DNA of 64,000 bases from Ostrinia nubilalis (GCF_963855985.1 NC_087109.1:9134001-9198000); one strand, 5' to 3'; positions 12,107-22,610 are shown, counted from the first letter of the stretch. Program-made: numbers and translations. The notes: a model not told the origin generated them from the letters alone.

Positions 12107-12275
12107 AAGGTCCGGCATTGTCCGATTCTTTAAGAAAAGCCATCAAGCTACCGAAAAGCTTCGGAAATATCAGAAAAATGAAAATGAGCTGAAACAGGAC
12201 ATGCCTACAAGATGGAACTCCACGTTCCACGTGATCAACTGATTCGTGGAACTGGAATCGGCAGGGTAAGCCACT
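12107..12275 (+). pseudogene. hAT-superfamily transposase fragment
   Basis: One frame reads RFFKKSHQATEKLRKYQK followed by LKQDMPTRWNSTF. The block LKQDxPTRWNSTF is a hallmark of ZBED/hAT transposases, located before the C-terminal dimerisation region. A stop follows soon after (VIN then TGA). The usual catalytic and C-terminal regions are absent, so only a fossil remains. Confidence 0.75.
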
Positions 12276-12349
12276 TCAGCAGTATTATGCAAATATTTGC
12301 CTATACTTAGTTTGCTTACTCTGAAGCTGACAATGGGCGTAGATGGATT

Positions 12350-12528
12350 TTAAACCACATGATATTGTCAATTTTTAAATTGAAACATGTAAAAGTTTAA
12401 GAAACAACTAATGGTGAAGAAGATTCCATATTTTGGCAAGTGTGTGAAGAAATAGAAAAGTTACACAACAGCATCGGTTTGAAATGCCGAGCTAAAAATA
12501 GTCTATGTCCAAACATTACGTTCACATA
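12350..12528 (+). repeat. Decayed copy B of the MSNNQ-type segment
   Basis: The segment shares TTGAAACATGT, GGTGAAGAAGATT and CATCGGTTTGAAA with copies A and C but has no open frame. It ends near the shared phrase TAGTCTATGTCCAAAC, which reads TAGTTTATGTCCAAAT in copy C. Confidence 0.5.
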
Positions 12529-13125
12529 TCTAATTTGACAGTTTCCACCTCTCCCGCCTTCCGTACTTCTGCCTGTTGATCTGTCAAAATGAAAGTGATG
12601 TTTGTTGATCAGTCAAAACTTGATCGAGTGAAGTTCTGGGTTGATTTATTCTCGTAACTTATCCTCTCAATTTCTGAAGCTGTAATATTAACGTGCATAA
12701 TGTACAACGTGCTGTGACCTTTATAGGTAACATTAATAAAATTAACAAGTGTACATCTTGGTAGAAAGTTAAACAAACGCTCATTGACATATCAGTCAAT
12801 TAACTTATGTCGCACTACCGAAGAAGCATTGCTTGCAAAAGTAATGTACATTTATTACATGAACATGTTCGGGACATGCTCTACTATACCGTCATGCTAG
12901 TAGAAATTAATTTTAATTGGTGGAGTTGTAACCAACACCATCACACTATAAAGAACATGATGACAAAACGACTTAGTTGAATTTTATTTTATAATTTAAA
13001 CGCAAACAAAATAGCAACAGGTTATAAGAACTTTCTCTGGTAGGTCGAGGAACCAGGGTCATAGCCGTGCGGCGAAAAAAAATACATTTTCCACCAGCTT
13101 TGCTATTTTTAACACAGTTGATTCA
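12529..13125. other. No recognisable gene
   Basis: AT-rich sequence without domain-bearing frames, clear inverted repeats or RNA signatures. Confidence 0.45.
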
Positions 13126-13128
13126 TTA

Positions 13129-13769
13129 GAGCTCTTACACACGAGCAGCACATTGACGACAGCAAAGGCGACCGCAGTCGCCGTCACTTGTCGGCAGCTA
13201 GCCGTCGACGTGCCCGCAGCAAGCTGTCGACACGTCGACGTCTGCCGTCGACGAGTCGACAGCTTGCTGCGACGACCGTGTCGGCGTACGTCTTTGTACA
13301 GGAGCCAGCCAGTTGAAAATGGATTTCATTGAAGAAACACTGTTGTTGCATTTACTCCGTCGTCGTCGACGAAAGAGAAAGAACCGGTCATTGTGGGTTT
13401 AAGAAATGTTATTGAATAGAGAACGAGACTACACACACCGACGCCCATGCTCTATTTTTTAATGTTTTATTATGGTAGTCTTATGGTATTCGAGTTCCAT
13501 ATTATTTCATTGTTTTTGACAGCACTAATTTTTTAGCAATTCCGAATCAATTTGTTCGGAACTCATTAGGTGTGCGTGTAAGCTCCTGGACTACTGACTG
13601 ACAGTTGACCTTCAAAATGGCGGAGGCGGCTAGCTGTCGCCACCTGCCGGCGGCGGCCGCGAACGCGTCGACAGCACGTCGGCAGCATGTCGACAGCTAG
13701 CCGTCGCCTTCTGACGTCGACTGCAGTTACATGCGTCGACAGCAAAATGCTGTTCGTGTGTAAGAACCC
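13129..13769 (+). mobile_element. PIF/Harbinger deletion derivative, TTA target duplication
   Basis: The 641-bp element is flanked by TTA at 13126-13128 and 13770-13772. The ends match as inverted repeats: GAGCTCTTACACACGAGCAG on the left and GGGTTCTTACACACGAACAG on the reversed right. GTCGAC-rich subterminal sequence fills both sides. An ATG at 13319 opens 27 codons starting MDFIEETLLLHLLRRRRRKR and stopping at 13402. That Arg-rich start resembles Harbinger transposase N-termini, so this is an internally deleted relative of an autonomous element. Confidence 0.8.
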
Positions 13770-14004
13770 TTAGGGTTTAAAAAATAAAAAATCTCAATGA
13801 TTTGGAAGACTGAAAAGCAAATTACAAATAAAGATTCTAAGGAGGATTTAAAATTAAAATTAAGTGGATTATGCTCAAAAGGTAAAGGCACTACAAGTGC
13901 GTACTTCATGTAGAAGTATTGTTTGATATCAACACCGACACTCAAATTATTTTTATTTGGTATTTTTGAGAAGTATAACATCACAACTAACTGTTCTCTA
14001 GAAA

Positions 14005-14285
14005 AAAATAATTTGTGGTGAACTTCCAACTTCTCTAATAATGAGCAATAACCAGTGTGTCAGTGTATTTTTTTCATCATTTCATGATAATGAAAATGAC
14101 TTAGATTGTTCATATTTTGACAATATGTTAATTGAAAACTGTGAAGTAGTTGAAGAAGATTTCGATCCACATTTTGATAAATACTTCATCCAAGTGTGTG
14201 ACGAAATAGGAAAAAAGTTACCCAACATCGGTTTGAAACGCCCAGCTAAAAATAGTTTATGTCCAAATTCAACACTATTTCGGTG
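14005..14285 (+). repeat. Repeated ORF-bearing segment, copy C
   Basis: It matches copy A (11862-12100) from GTGAACTTC through the ATG at 14041 (MSNNQCVSVFFSS) and onward to KRPAK, with small in-frame indels. Function is not recognised. The Harbinger derivative at 13129-13769 lies between copies B and C. Confidence 0.6.
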
Positions 14286-14289
14286 ACGG

Positions 14290-14789
14290 CACTTTTAAAT
14301 GTTGCCTACCAACTATACACCATACATGGAGATATACAGAATGACTGGTTTAATTTTGTAAATAAACTATTTTCATCACATATCAAATGGACACAAATGA
14401 AGAAGCCCATATCGGGTGCAATATCCTACAGCGCTGGGCTAGAACTCAGAAGCCTGACCGGCGCGGCAGAACGAGAAATTACAAAGCTCACATAATACGA
14501 CGATTAAGAGAGGAACTTTGAGGGAATAAAGACATCAATTAGCGAGTTAACATCTTTAACTAGGGCGTGAACGGAGATATACCAATATGGATTGCGACAG
14601 TTTATTATTGAACTTTGCAAGTTTAATCCATGCAGACATAAAGGCCTTTTGAAAACAAGCCGCAACAAAACTGTACGAATTCGCGACCGTTGAAAAAATA
14701 AAGGATTCCGAGTAAGGGTGCTTTACCACCATTGATGGTAATCTCCCAGAGGTGAATATTTTTCCTCTGGTGATATTTGGCTGGTCCCC
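14290..14789. other. No recognisable gene
   Basis: A short frame at 14259-14495 has no recognisable motif. The stretch may belong to the decayed retroelement whose gag piece follows. Confidence 0.35.
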
Positions 14790-14967
14790 GTTACAACAAT
14801 TACTGGTGGCACGACGATCGTTTACGGACACTGCGCAACTATGGCTTCGAGCTGAACGTCCATTCAAAAGCTGGGACGATTTAAAAGCCGCAGTAACCAA
14901 AGAGTTCCCAGATACAGTAGACGTGAAAGCCATACACGAGCTCATGAGCGCCAGGACGAAGACTAAC
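14790..14967 (+). pseudogene. Retrotransposon gag (capsid) fragment
   Basis: The frame reads LLVARRSFTDTAQLWLRAER, then SWDDLKAAVTKEF, then KAIHELMSAR. This fits the capsid region of insect LTR retrotransposon Gag proteins, where a TGTAxxWxRxE block is followed by SWxxLKxxLxKEF and a HELM segment. It is cut at about 14967, where a MITE-like piece begins. No protease, RT or LTR is visible. Confidence 0.65.
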
Positions 14968-15440
14968 TATAACGATAACCGGTGTTTTTTGTATGGAGTT
15001 TGACAGATTTTTAATGTTTGTCAAAGTTAAAGTAGTACAGTAGTCAAAGGAAAAGCACAAAACACAGCGAGCGAGTCCTCGTGTCCAGTCTCATAGAATA
15101 GAATGGAGTGCTAACGGATTGAGTTTTTTGATTGAAGCAGATTTAACGAAAGCACAACATTTTTACTTTAGAAATTTAACAAAGGGAACTGTTCTATAAT
15201 CCCAACATATTATAAGATACAAGCGATTAAACCTGAAACACAGGTTTTAACCTAGCTCAGGCTAAAAAGACTATAAACTAATGTAAAATCTAGCATAATA
15301 AGTTCTCATAACGCTCTTATTTTTTTTAATGAATAAACTATTAAAACTATTTAAACAAACCTGATATCCAGACTTTAACGATTGAAATACAATCATAAGG
15401 CGCAAAAGTAGTAAAACTATAAGATTTATTACACCACAAC
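14964..15440. other. MITE remnant (14964-15045), then unannotated sequence
   Basis: Bases 14964-15045 are an inverted match to the inner part of the MITE at 41727-42031 (ATAACGATAACCGGTGTTTT). The rest to 15440 shows nothing recognisable. Confidence 0.5.
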
Positions 15441-15445
15441 TGCAG

Positions 15446-15760
15446 CGAGAATTTCGACAAATCTATACGGGTTTTCTAACACACATGGGTCCGTTGCATG
15501 GAAATAACAGACACATAATATTGTACACAGATGGGTGTACATACCAAAACCGAAACGTCATCTTAAGTAATGCTCTCTTCAACACAGCCATGCTGTATAA
15601 TGTAACAATTGAGCAAAAATATTTAGAAGTAGGCCATACCCAGATGGAGGTAGACAGCATGCATGCAATGATAGAAAAAAAACTAAAAAAGCAAGGTTCT
15701 AAAGGACCTAAAAAAAATAAAAAAATCCTGACCGCGAAGCATAATACCTTCGGAGAATCG
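15446..15760 (+). pseudogene. Fragment of an unnamed transposase-like domain (DG-QN / GHTQME motifs)
   Basis: The frame reads ILYTDGCTYQNRNVILSNAL and VTIEQKYLEVGHTQMEVDSM, then HAMIEKKLKK. Proteins with a DGCxxQNRN block, a GHTxME block and a following IE are repeated in insect genomes and look like an RNase H-fold nuclease, but I cannot name the superfamily with certainty. Only about 100 residues remain. The end is a shared repeat (15688-15788) also found at 16606-16702. Confidence 0.5.
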
Positions 15761-15788
15761 AATGTCCTGGGTACCGCCTGTTGCAAGA
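15688..15788 (+). repeat. Direct repeat pair, first copy (second at 16606-16702)
   Basis: About 95 bp recurs almost unchanged near 16606-16702: GCAAGGTTCT, CCTGACCGCGAAGCATAATA and GTCCTGGGTA in the same order. The duplicate lies after the MADF fragment, which suggests a local duplication or two copies of one element. Confidence 0.75.
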
Positions 15789-16184
15789 TAAGGAATAAAT
15801 TGACGTCCGCAACGTTGTTGTAGTGGTGACAAGGTGGTAATTTCACCCTTCTTTTGTAGTCTAACTTGCCCTGTTTTTCTTGCTGCAACGGAAAACACAG
15901 GGCTAAAAGTATTCACAGACGATCGAACTTGGTTCGGAACGGACCACGAACATATTGCGCTCTGAACCAAATTCGATCGTGTGGCGCACGGTCCGCCGGA
16001 CATTATTATTATTAATATCGGTACGGCTGGTTCGGAGCGCTTGCATATCGAACGCGGTGCGTTCCGAACCGATTCGATCGTGTGGACGGCGCACCGAACC
16101 AAATGTCAGTTTAGTCGCAATTGAGCCTCCGTACACGCAACACGTAACGTGTTCACAGACATAAATTCGGCACGACGCCATGAA

Positions 16185-16440
16185 GACATCGTTAGTACCG
16201 AGAAAAAAGCTGTTATAGAGCTGTTGGAGTTGTATAAAGACCTTCCATGTTTGAGGAATACCGCACATAGCCTTTATTGTAATAAAGATGCACGCAATCA
16301 AGCATTTCAAATACTTTAAGAAAAATGGAAGTCATATTACCCCCTTGCGACTATTACCGAAATTAAGAAAAAAATAGAACATCTCAGAGCTGCCTATAGA
16401 CGAGAACGGAATAAGGTAAGAAACAGGTCAGAGACAGGTC
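16185..16440 (+). pseudogene. MADF-domain fragment (Harbinger-associated type)
   Basis: The frame reads VIELLELYKDLPCL, then YCNKDARNQAFQIL, a stop (TAA at 16317-16319), then EKWKSYYPLATITEIKKKIE and HLRAAYRRERNKVRNR. This follows the MADF domain pattern (LIxLYxxxPxLW ... A ... I ... W ... IKxKIxxLRxxYxRE). MADF genes are often the second gene of Harbinger elements. GC-rich inverted motifs around 15905-16165 (GATCGAA/TTCGATC with GGTTCGGAACG) may be part of the same element. Confidence 0.65.
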
Positions 16441-16605
16441 CTGTGCCCAACTCATTGTTGGTCTTTAGCACTAAATCGAAAATGGTAGACTACCACCATG
16501 ATATGAATGCCTCATACTTTAACAAATGGCGAAGGGATGCAGTGCAGTACAACAACAATATTATTGTAATTGCTGGAAGCAGTACAGCAGTAGTTTTTAT
16601 TTATA

Positions 16606-16702
16606 GCAAGGTTCTGAAGGACCTAAAAAAAAATAAAAAAATCCTGACCGCGAAGCATAATACCTTCGGATATTCGAATGTCCTGGGTAACGCCTTGTGC
16701 AA
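16606..16702 (+). repeat. Direct repeat pair, second copy
   Basis: This is the counterpart of 15688-15788; the two differ by a handful of bases. Confidence 0.75.
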
Positions 16703-16705
16703 GAT

Positions 16706-16985
16706 CCCAGCCGGTATTGGCGCTAGCGAAGAGTACGACGACCGCCGGCGCTAGTGCCGAATAGAACTGGCTTTGAAAATGTATTTAACAGGTTATTTCT
16801 TTCCAGGAAGTTGGGCGGACAGGTTAAGCCACTATCTTTACGCCACCCAGCAGGTACTGGCGCTAGCGAAGAGTACGACGAGCGCCGGCACTAGTTCCGA
16901 ATAGAACTGGCTTTGGAAAAGTATTAACAGGTTATTTCTTTCCAGGTATTTGGGGCGGACAGGTTAAGCCACTATCTAGCGGAGA
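16706..16985 (+). repeat. 140-bp tandem repeat, two copies
   Basis: CGCTAGCGAAGAGTACGACG occurs at 16721 and 16861, exactly 140 bp apart, with matching sequence through GGTTAAGCCACTATCT. A diverged third start (GAGAGTAGGCGAGCGGCGGC) follows at 16981. Confidence 0.8.
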
Positions 16986-17454
16986 GTAGGCGAGCGGCGG
17001 CGCTGGTTCAGACGAAAGAAAAACGAAAAGGAAGTACCGAGCAACTCTGAAACGTTCAATGTATTTGATTTCTTTTCACAAGCAACTTCTTACCACTGTA
17101 CCATAGAAACTTAAAGCTTCAAAGCTTTTTATTTTAATATGGACGCATTTTTCGACAACAATATTAAACTCGTTGGAACAAACATTCAACCTCAAGCGCG
17201 CATTGTCATCAACAATGTGCTAATTAGCGGAATTAAATGATCCCAAAAAATGTAAGACGACCAATTTCAGTCAAGTATGACCTTACAGCCAAGATTTGTG
17301 TATTCAGTTTGGAAATTGTAGGGAGCACCAAACAATGCATCAACGAAAGCATTTTGCCACGTCCAGTGAAAGATATAGATGATTTCGATAAAAGTATGAT
17401 TAAGATAGACTGTTTTAAAACACCAGTATCAGTCTCCTGTCGATAAGAGTCGGT

Positions 17455-18240
17455 ATACCAAGAATACGCGTCTGGAGAATATTGAAAAGAGAAGGTCTGC
17501 ATCCGTATCATTTCCGGCGTGCTCAACATCTGGGGGTTGTCGATTACCGTGCGAGATCTGTCTTTTCTGGCTGGATAATTACACAGCAACGAAACAACCC
17601 ATTTTACACATTTTATGAAAAACATTTTGTGGACAGACGAAGCCACATTCACCAGAGCGGGTATCACCAACCATCGAAATTTACATGTCTGGGCCGCTGA
17701 AAACCCTCACGTAATTAGAGAGACATCTTTCCAGACTCAATTCTCGTATTTGGACTTCTTAACAAATACGTTGCCCTTGCTTTTGGGTGACGTTCCATTA
17801 GCGACGAGAAGGCGAATGGTGTTGCAGTTAGATGGAGCTCCAGCACATTTTGCACGTACAGTTCGTGATTATTTAAATGAAAAGTGGGTCCAGTGGATCG
17901 GTAGAGGAGGACCTATTTATTGCCTGGCCGCCAAGATCTCCGGATCTTACACCATTAGATTTTTATTTTTGGGGGTACATGAAACAGAAAGTGTACGCTG
18001 TGCCCATAGAAAGCCGCGAGCAATTGACGGCTAGAATTTTCACAGCTGCAGCAGAAATAAAAGAAAATCCTGCAGAATTGCGTCGAATAACACAAAGTGT
18101 TGCCATGAGGGCCATTGTGTGTTTACAGGAGGGTGGGGGCCATTTTGAAAATTTAATTAATATTTTTTTTTTATTTTATGATGATTTTGATGATTTGTCA
18201 CGGCTTTTTGAAATCAAATCAAGGAATTTTGTTTTCTAAT
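17455..18240 (+). pseudogene. Tc1/mariner-superfamily transposase pseudogene (DD40-41D-like)
   Basis: In order, the frames give a helix-turn-helix remnant (GIPRIRVWRILKREGLHPYH), the first catalytic Asp (LWTDEATFTRAG), a HVWAAENPH segment, the second Asp (VLQLDGAPAHFA), and, after a frameshift near 17920, WPPRSPDLTPLDFYFWGYM with the third Asp. A second frameshift lies near 17600. The spacing between the second and third Asp is about 40 residues, which recalls the rosa-like DD41D group more than DD34D mariners. The C-terminus runs to TAA at 18238-18240. Confidence 0.75.
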
Positions 18241-18613
18241 TAAAGGCCATTTTCCCCTCACCAATTTGATTTTTATTTCAAAAAATCCTCTTCAATTACA
18301 ACTGTCTACAGTATTTTTGCGCACGGGTTATGCATGGCTCATTTTTATTGCTTTAATACCTAGAAATAAGAATAACAACAAAAAATTGTTCTGAATTTGC
18401 TTTTATGTGTAAAAAATTTAAAAATTCATATCAATGAATGTATGAAACATGGACGTAGAGATGATTTAATTTGTTGCCAAATATATTTTTTTCTTTCTAA
18501 TTATTAAAATATACCAAACATCCATTTCAGATTCATTCTCACGTGAGAAGTTTTAAAATAGTCCAAATATTTATTTAAAATGAAATGTTCTACTTTCCTG
18601 TCATGTTCCATAG
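18241..18613. other. No recognisable gene; ends in a splice-acceptor-like tract
   Basis: AT-rich sequence. The last bases, a pyrimidine-rich stretch ending CCATAG at 18613, fit a 3' splice site for the frame that follows. Confidence 0.35.
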
Positions 18614-19090
18614 AAGATTACTAATAATAGCAAAAATAATAAAAAATACAAAGGAAAAGGTGTAGGGAAAAAAACTAAAACACAAAATCAAAATACTGCT
18701 GAAAACGAAAATAAAGAAGAAAACGGACAAGGCAGTGAAAAAATACTCCTACTTAACACATTCAATGATCAAAATATAGCTGTAAAAGAAAATAAAGAAG
18801 AAAACGGAGAAAACACTGAAAAAATATTACTTGACACACTAAATGACTTTGATTTTATAGCAAGTAATTCAATAAAAACAATGCCTATCATATTTGACGA
18901 CATGTTACTGTGTGAAAATGAAATTGTTATTAATGACATACAAATAAACGAGATGCAGAATGAAACCGTTACAAAAATAACGAGTCAACAAAAAAATACA
19001 ACGGAAAATAAAGCAAATAAACTGAAAATTTTGTCTAATGAAAAGATATCAGACATTAAAACTATGGAAAAAGTTACTTTGAATAAGTGA
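18614..19090 (+). CDS. Candidate terminal exon, Lys/Asn/Glu-rich protein of unknown function
   Basis: The frame is open for 158 codons from an acceptor-like AG at 18612-18613 to TGA at 19088-19090. The protein is rich in K, N and E. It has an internal repeat, ENKEENG followed by EKILL and a TxND turn, present twice in adjacent stretches of about 25 residues. No domain is recognised. It may be the last exon of a gene or of a transposon whose other parts were displaced. Low-complexity AT-rich DNA can also give long frames, so confidence is modest. Confidence 0.3.
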   Translation, partial: KITNNSKNNKKYKGKGVGKKTKTQNQNTAENENKEENGQGSEKILLLNTFNDQNIAVKENKEENGENTEKILLDTLNDFDFIASNSIKTMPIIFDDMLLCENEIVINDIQINEMQNETVTKITSQQKNTTENKANKLKILSNEKISDIKTMEKVTLNK

Positions 19091-19275
19091 GAAAAAATAA
19101 ATTTAAATTCGCGGCTTTAACTTTTTACGAAGACTACTGATATGTAGTAATATGGATGAAAAGATATCAGACATTAAAACTATGGAAAAAGTTACTTTGA
19201 ATAAGTGAGAAAAAATAAATTTAAATTCGCGGCTTTAACTTTTTACGAAGACTACTGATATGTAGTAATATGGAT
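19039..19275 (+). repeat. 118-bp exact tandem duplication
   Basis: The stretch starting TGAAAAGATATCAGACATTA repeats after exactly 118 bp (19039 and 19157) with no visible difference. It covers the end of the preceding frame, its stop codon and the ATG of the next short frame. Such identity implies a recent event or an assembly duplication. Confidence 0.85.
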
Positions 19276-19380
19276 GGTCCTGGTCCAAGTGGTTTACAAA
19301 ATATCCGAGCTCGGCGAAAATCCTACTACAAAAATGATGATGATATTCTTAAAGAATTAATGAACGACGATGATGAATGA
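19270..19380 (+). CDS. Short ORF, 36 codons, unknown
   Basis: ATG at 19270 to TGA at 19378 gives a small acidic peptide starting MDGPGPSGLQNIRARRKSYY and ending in Asp/Glu. Acidic starts of this kind are common at the beginning of transposase genes, so it may be a broken first exon. No family was recognised. Confidence 0.25.
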   Translation: MDGPGPSGLQNIRARRKSYYKNDDDILKELMNDDDE

Positions 19381-20613
19381 TGTAACCCCAGATTATACCT
19401 ACTTTGATTTGACTGATTCAATATTTGTATGAAGGTGCCTACCTCCTACTTTATGTTCATAACAGTAGTACTTACATAATGACTGAGTAATTTTATCTGT
19501 GATGCTATTGTTAAACAGAGTAACTGATTAATTTAGTTTACCTAGTTTTAAATAATGATTATTGAAAAGTTAATCAATTTTAATAAAACCCAACTAAATT
19601 AGTAGATTGGATTATGGAAAAAAATTAAAAATATGAGTTAATTATCTGACGGACTAAATAGAATTTCAATTTAATCACCCAGTCATCATCCCTATTGTAA
19701 AAATTTATTTAGATTAGCAAAATAATTAATAGACGGAATTGTAAAAACTATAATCACTGAATTCAAACCAAATAAAAACACCAGCACACAAAAGAGAGAA
19801 ATTGTACTTAAATATGGTGTTTGAATATATGAAATATCAGTGTATTATATTATTAATACACCTTATTAAACCAGGTGTGTTGCAACGTTGCAAGACAGTA
19901 GGTAGTAATTTATTTTTAGCATTAACTAACAAATATTGACACCTGCTTCAGCACATGTATTTATATCGTTCTAGATACGTTTTATATCCGTATGATGTTG
20001 CCAGATGTATAAGTAACTTCAATATTATTGAAAATAGGTACTATCAATTTTTATCTTTTAATTGATGACAAAATACACTTTAATACTGAACAGTGTAACA
20101 TGTTTTTACTATCATTAGATAAGAGCAACATAATTGATAGAAACAGGACTTCGTTTATCCTACGGAAAGTCTATGTTTATTAACAAGTAAGAAGCTGAAT
20201 GCTAAAGCATTAGTCTTTGAGGTATGTGATGCACCATTGAGGTGAACTTTGTGTCAAGAAAAAATAGGACTATTTTCTGTGGTTACACAATATCTATGGT
20301 AGGACCAACAATTGACTATTCAATTTACTTACTACTATTTTTCAAAAAAATGTATTTAAAAACACAAAATTTAATAATATGAATCTGAAAGCAAGTCTAT
20401 ATTATATGAACATGCTCATCTTCACTTTAGAACCCTCCACCTCCAATAAATAAGTCAATGAATACACCAAACAAATGTCTCACAGTTTATACCTATGTCA
20501 GAAAATAAAAAGATATGATGAAGGATGTACAACACTATGGTAGCTATTTCAATATTGGACAGAGCAGACAATGGAACATCTTTGTAAATACAATTTAATT
20601 ATGTATGAAATAC
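19381..20613. other. No recognisable gene
   Basis: AT-rich sequence with stops in all frames. No paired repeats were noticed. Confidence 0.45.
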
Positions 20614-21865
20614 AATTCGATGGGTGCCTGGAATAAAGCCGCAATAGCCATAGCAGCAGTTTTCCGATTAAGCGATTTTCGTAATCTGGGGGTCCCTATA
20701 CACCTTGTGATTTTTTTTCAGAATTTTATCTTTGAAACTGGCTGATTTACCAAAAGCACTATGGATATTGAATCGTTATTCCCGGAAATTTGTTTACCAG
20801 AATAATCGTGGCATGTTCAATGTTAAAAGTTTTATTTCAAACTTCTACAAGTAACGGCCATTGCGGCTTTGTTCCCTGAAACAAACTATGTGTACCAAGT
20901 CACAATAAACATTACCTACTTGTACAATTTCTTTAAACTTTCTTAAGTAATAATACTTCATGGTGTTCTTCTATGCAATAAAAATATGTTGATTGAATTT
21001 ACATCAAGCAATGCTGTGTACCTACCTGACAACTGCTGGAACACAGTAATGCTGTCAACATTATTGTTATGGCGACAGACTTAGGAAGATAATGGGGACT
21101 TAGGAAGAGAAGAAGGAGGGATATTTGGTTTATGTTCATTAAAGCTTATTTATAATAACAATATGTTTCGGCATTGGAGGTAGGAAGCCATAGTTTCTCT
21201 GTAGTTGAAGTTTCCTTCTACCTTGAGCCTGATCACAGTTTCCACCAGGTGTGATAAAGGGCAAAAGCTTCCTTGCTGAGAATAAAAACATGTTCTGTTC
21301 AGTTATTGTCTCTAAATCTGTTCTACCTACGTAATGTAAACTTAGAAGATTGCCCATATTAATTCACTTTAAGAAAGTCAAAAACATTTAGCGACTTACC
21401 ACTTTAGTGGAGCGATTACAAAAATAGTGGCCTATTAAGTACATGTTTTTTTTGTATTATTATGAATGTCCAGAAAACTGCGCAGTTTTTAAAATTATTT
21501 TAGACCTATGAAAGTTCTAATTTTTTATTATTTAAACATTTAAGTTGAAATTTTGAGAATGTTCTGCTAAAAGCATTTTTTTTATGTTACTAGCAAAAAT
21601 TTTGAATCTTGCATCAAAGATAGGAAGGTGAATATTTTTTTCAAACATTTGCAATTAATAGCGATATTGTCAAAATAAAGAAATCTGAGATAAGTCTACC
21701 CGAAATAAAGATAAGTTTTCTTAAAGCCTACTAGGTCATGAAATTGAAAAAAAGTTACAAAATTATTGATAACTTCTAAACTACGAAAAAGCCGCGGGCA
21801 AAAGCGTGTAATATTATAATATTATCATTATGTACTAATGAATTCCACTACTTTATATAAAGATA

Positions 21866-22046
21866 CTAGCGTTCCGCCCGCGGCTTCGCCCGCGTGGAAT
21901 TTTGTCTGTCACAGAAAAACTTTATCGCGCGCGTCCCTGTTTCAAAAACCGGGATAAAAACTATCCTATGTTCTTTCCCGGGACTCAAACTATCTCTATG
22001 CCAAATTTCATCAAAATCGGTTGCGAGGTTTAAGCGGGAAAGCGTA

Positions 22047-22103
<57 letters not shown>

Positions 22104-22134
22104 GTTACTTTCGCATTTATAATATTAGTTGGGA
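21866..22134 (-). mobile_element. Non-autonomous Helitron (269 bp)
   Basis: Read on the minus strand it starts TCCCAACTAATATTATAAAT next to an A. It ends with a hairpin (CGCGGGCGAAGCCGCGGGCG) plus CTAG before a T. TC at the 5' end, a 3' hairpin, CTRR and insertion between A and T are the Helitron rules. The sister copy at 56571-56839 has the same length. Confidence 0.8.
22049..22102. repeat. (ACAG)n microsatellite inside the Helitron
   Basis: About 13 uninterrupted ACAG units. The equivalent (CTGT)n tract sits at the same place in the copy at 56571. Confidence 0.9.
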
Positions 22135-22610
22135 TTAACGAAACACTCTAGATATTCAACTTTGTACTCATTTCGATACGGACCATATGAACATATAATG
22201 TACACAGCATTCACCAGTACATTTTCCAAGTCGATCATTAAATTCAAGCAAACCGCTATTACTGTATTCGCCATACATCCTTCAGATCAGCGCACAACGC
22301 TGCAATGCACTATTGCTGTATGATTACTTTTGCACTTTTTACCGGAATAAAACCACAATGGACTCTTACGGAACCGACTTTCAATGTATGAAGCGGCAAT
22401 ATGTATTTCTACCTTTTTTAAGGTATATTCTAAGCACTATAACCTTATGCACATTATATGTTACTCCAGAAAAAATAACGCATCGTTTGATATACAAACC
22501 ATTTGGATACGCCTCGTAGTTTAGTTATTATTCAAAAATTTCACTAAATCTCTTCTCCTGTAAAATTGTGTTTTATCGATTGCGGCTTTATTCCAGGCAC
22601 CCATCGAATT

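Larger units (their letters stand above)
20614..22610. mobile_element. Non-autonomous DNA transposon with 32-bp perfect inverted ends
   Basis: AATTCGATGGGTGCCTGGAA and the next 12 bases (through GCCGCAAT) at 20614-20645 match the reverse complement of 22579-22610 without a mismatch. A related internal motif (GCCATTGCGGCTTTGTTCC) lies at 20852. No transposase is present. The 269-bp Helitron at 21866-22134 is nested inside. The target duplication could not be assigned with certainty. Confidence 0.65.

Noticed and set aside
14556..14945. Minus-strand ORF of 129 codons
   Set aside because: It is opposite the gag fragment; the plus-strand frame carries the recognisable capsid motifs.
15463..16310. 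Minus-strand ORFs of 135-141 codons
   Set aside because: They overlap the DG-QN domain and MADF fragments on the other strand and show no motif.
17139..17240. 33-codon ORF starting MDAFFDNNIK
   Set aside because: It is short, has no motif, and lies in a region of transposon remains; it cannot be told from chance.
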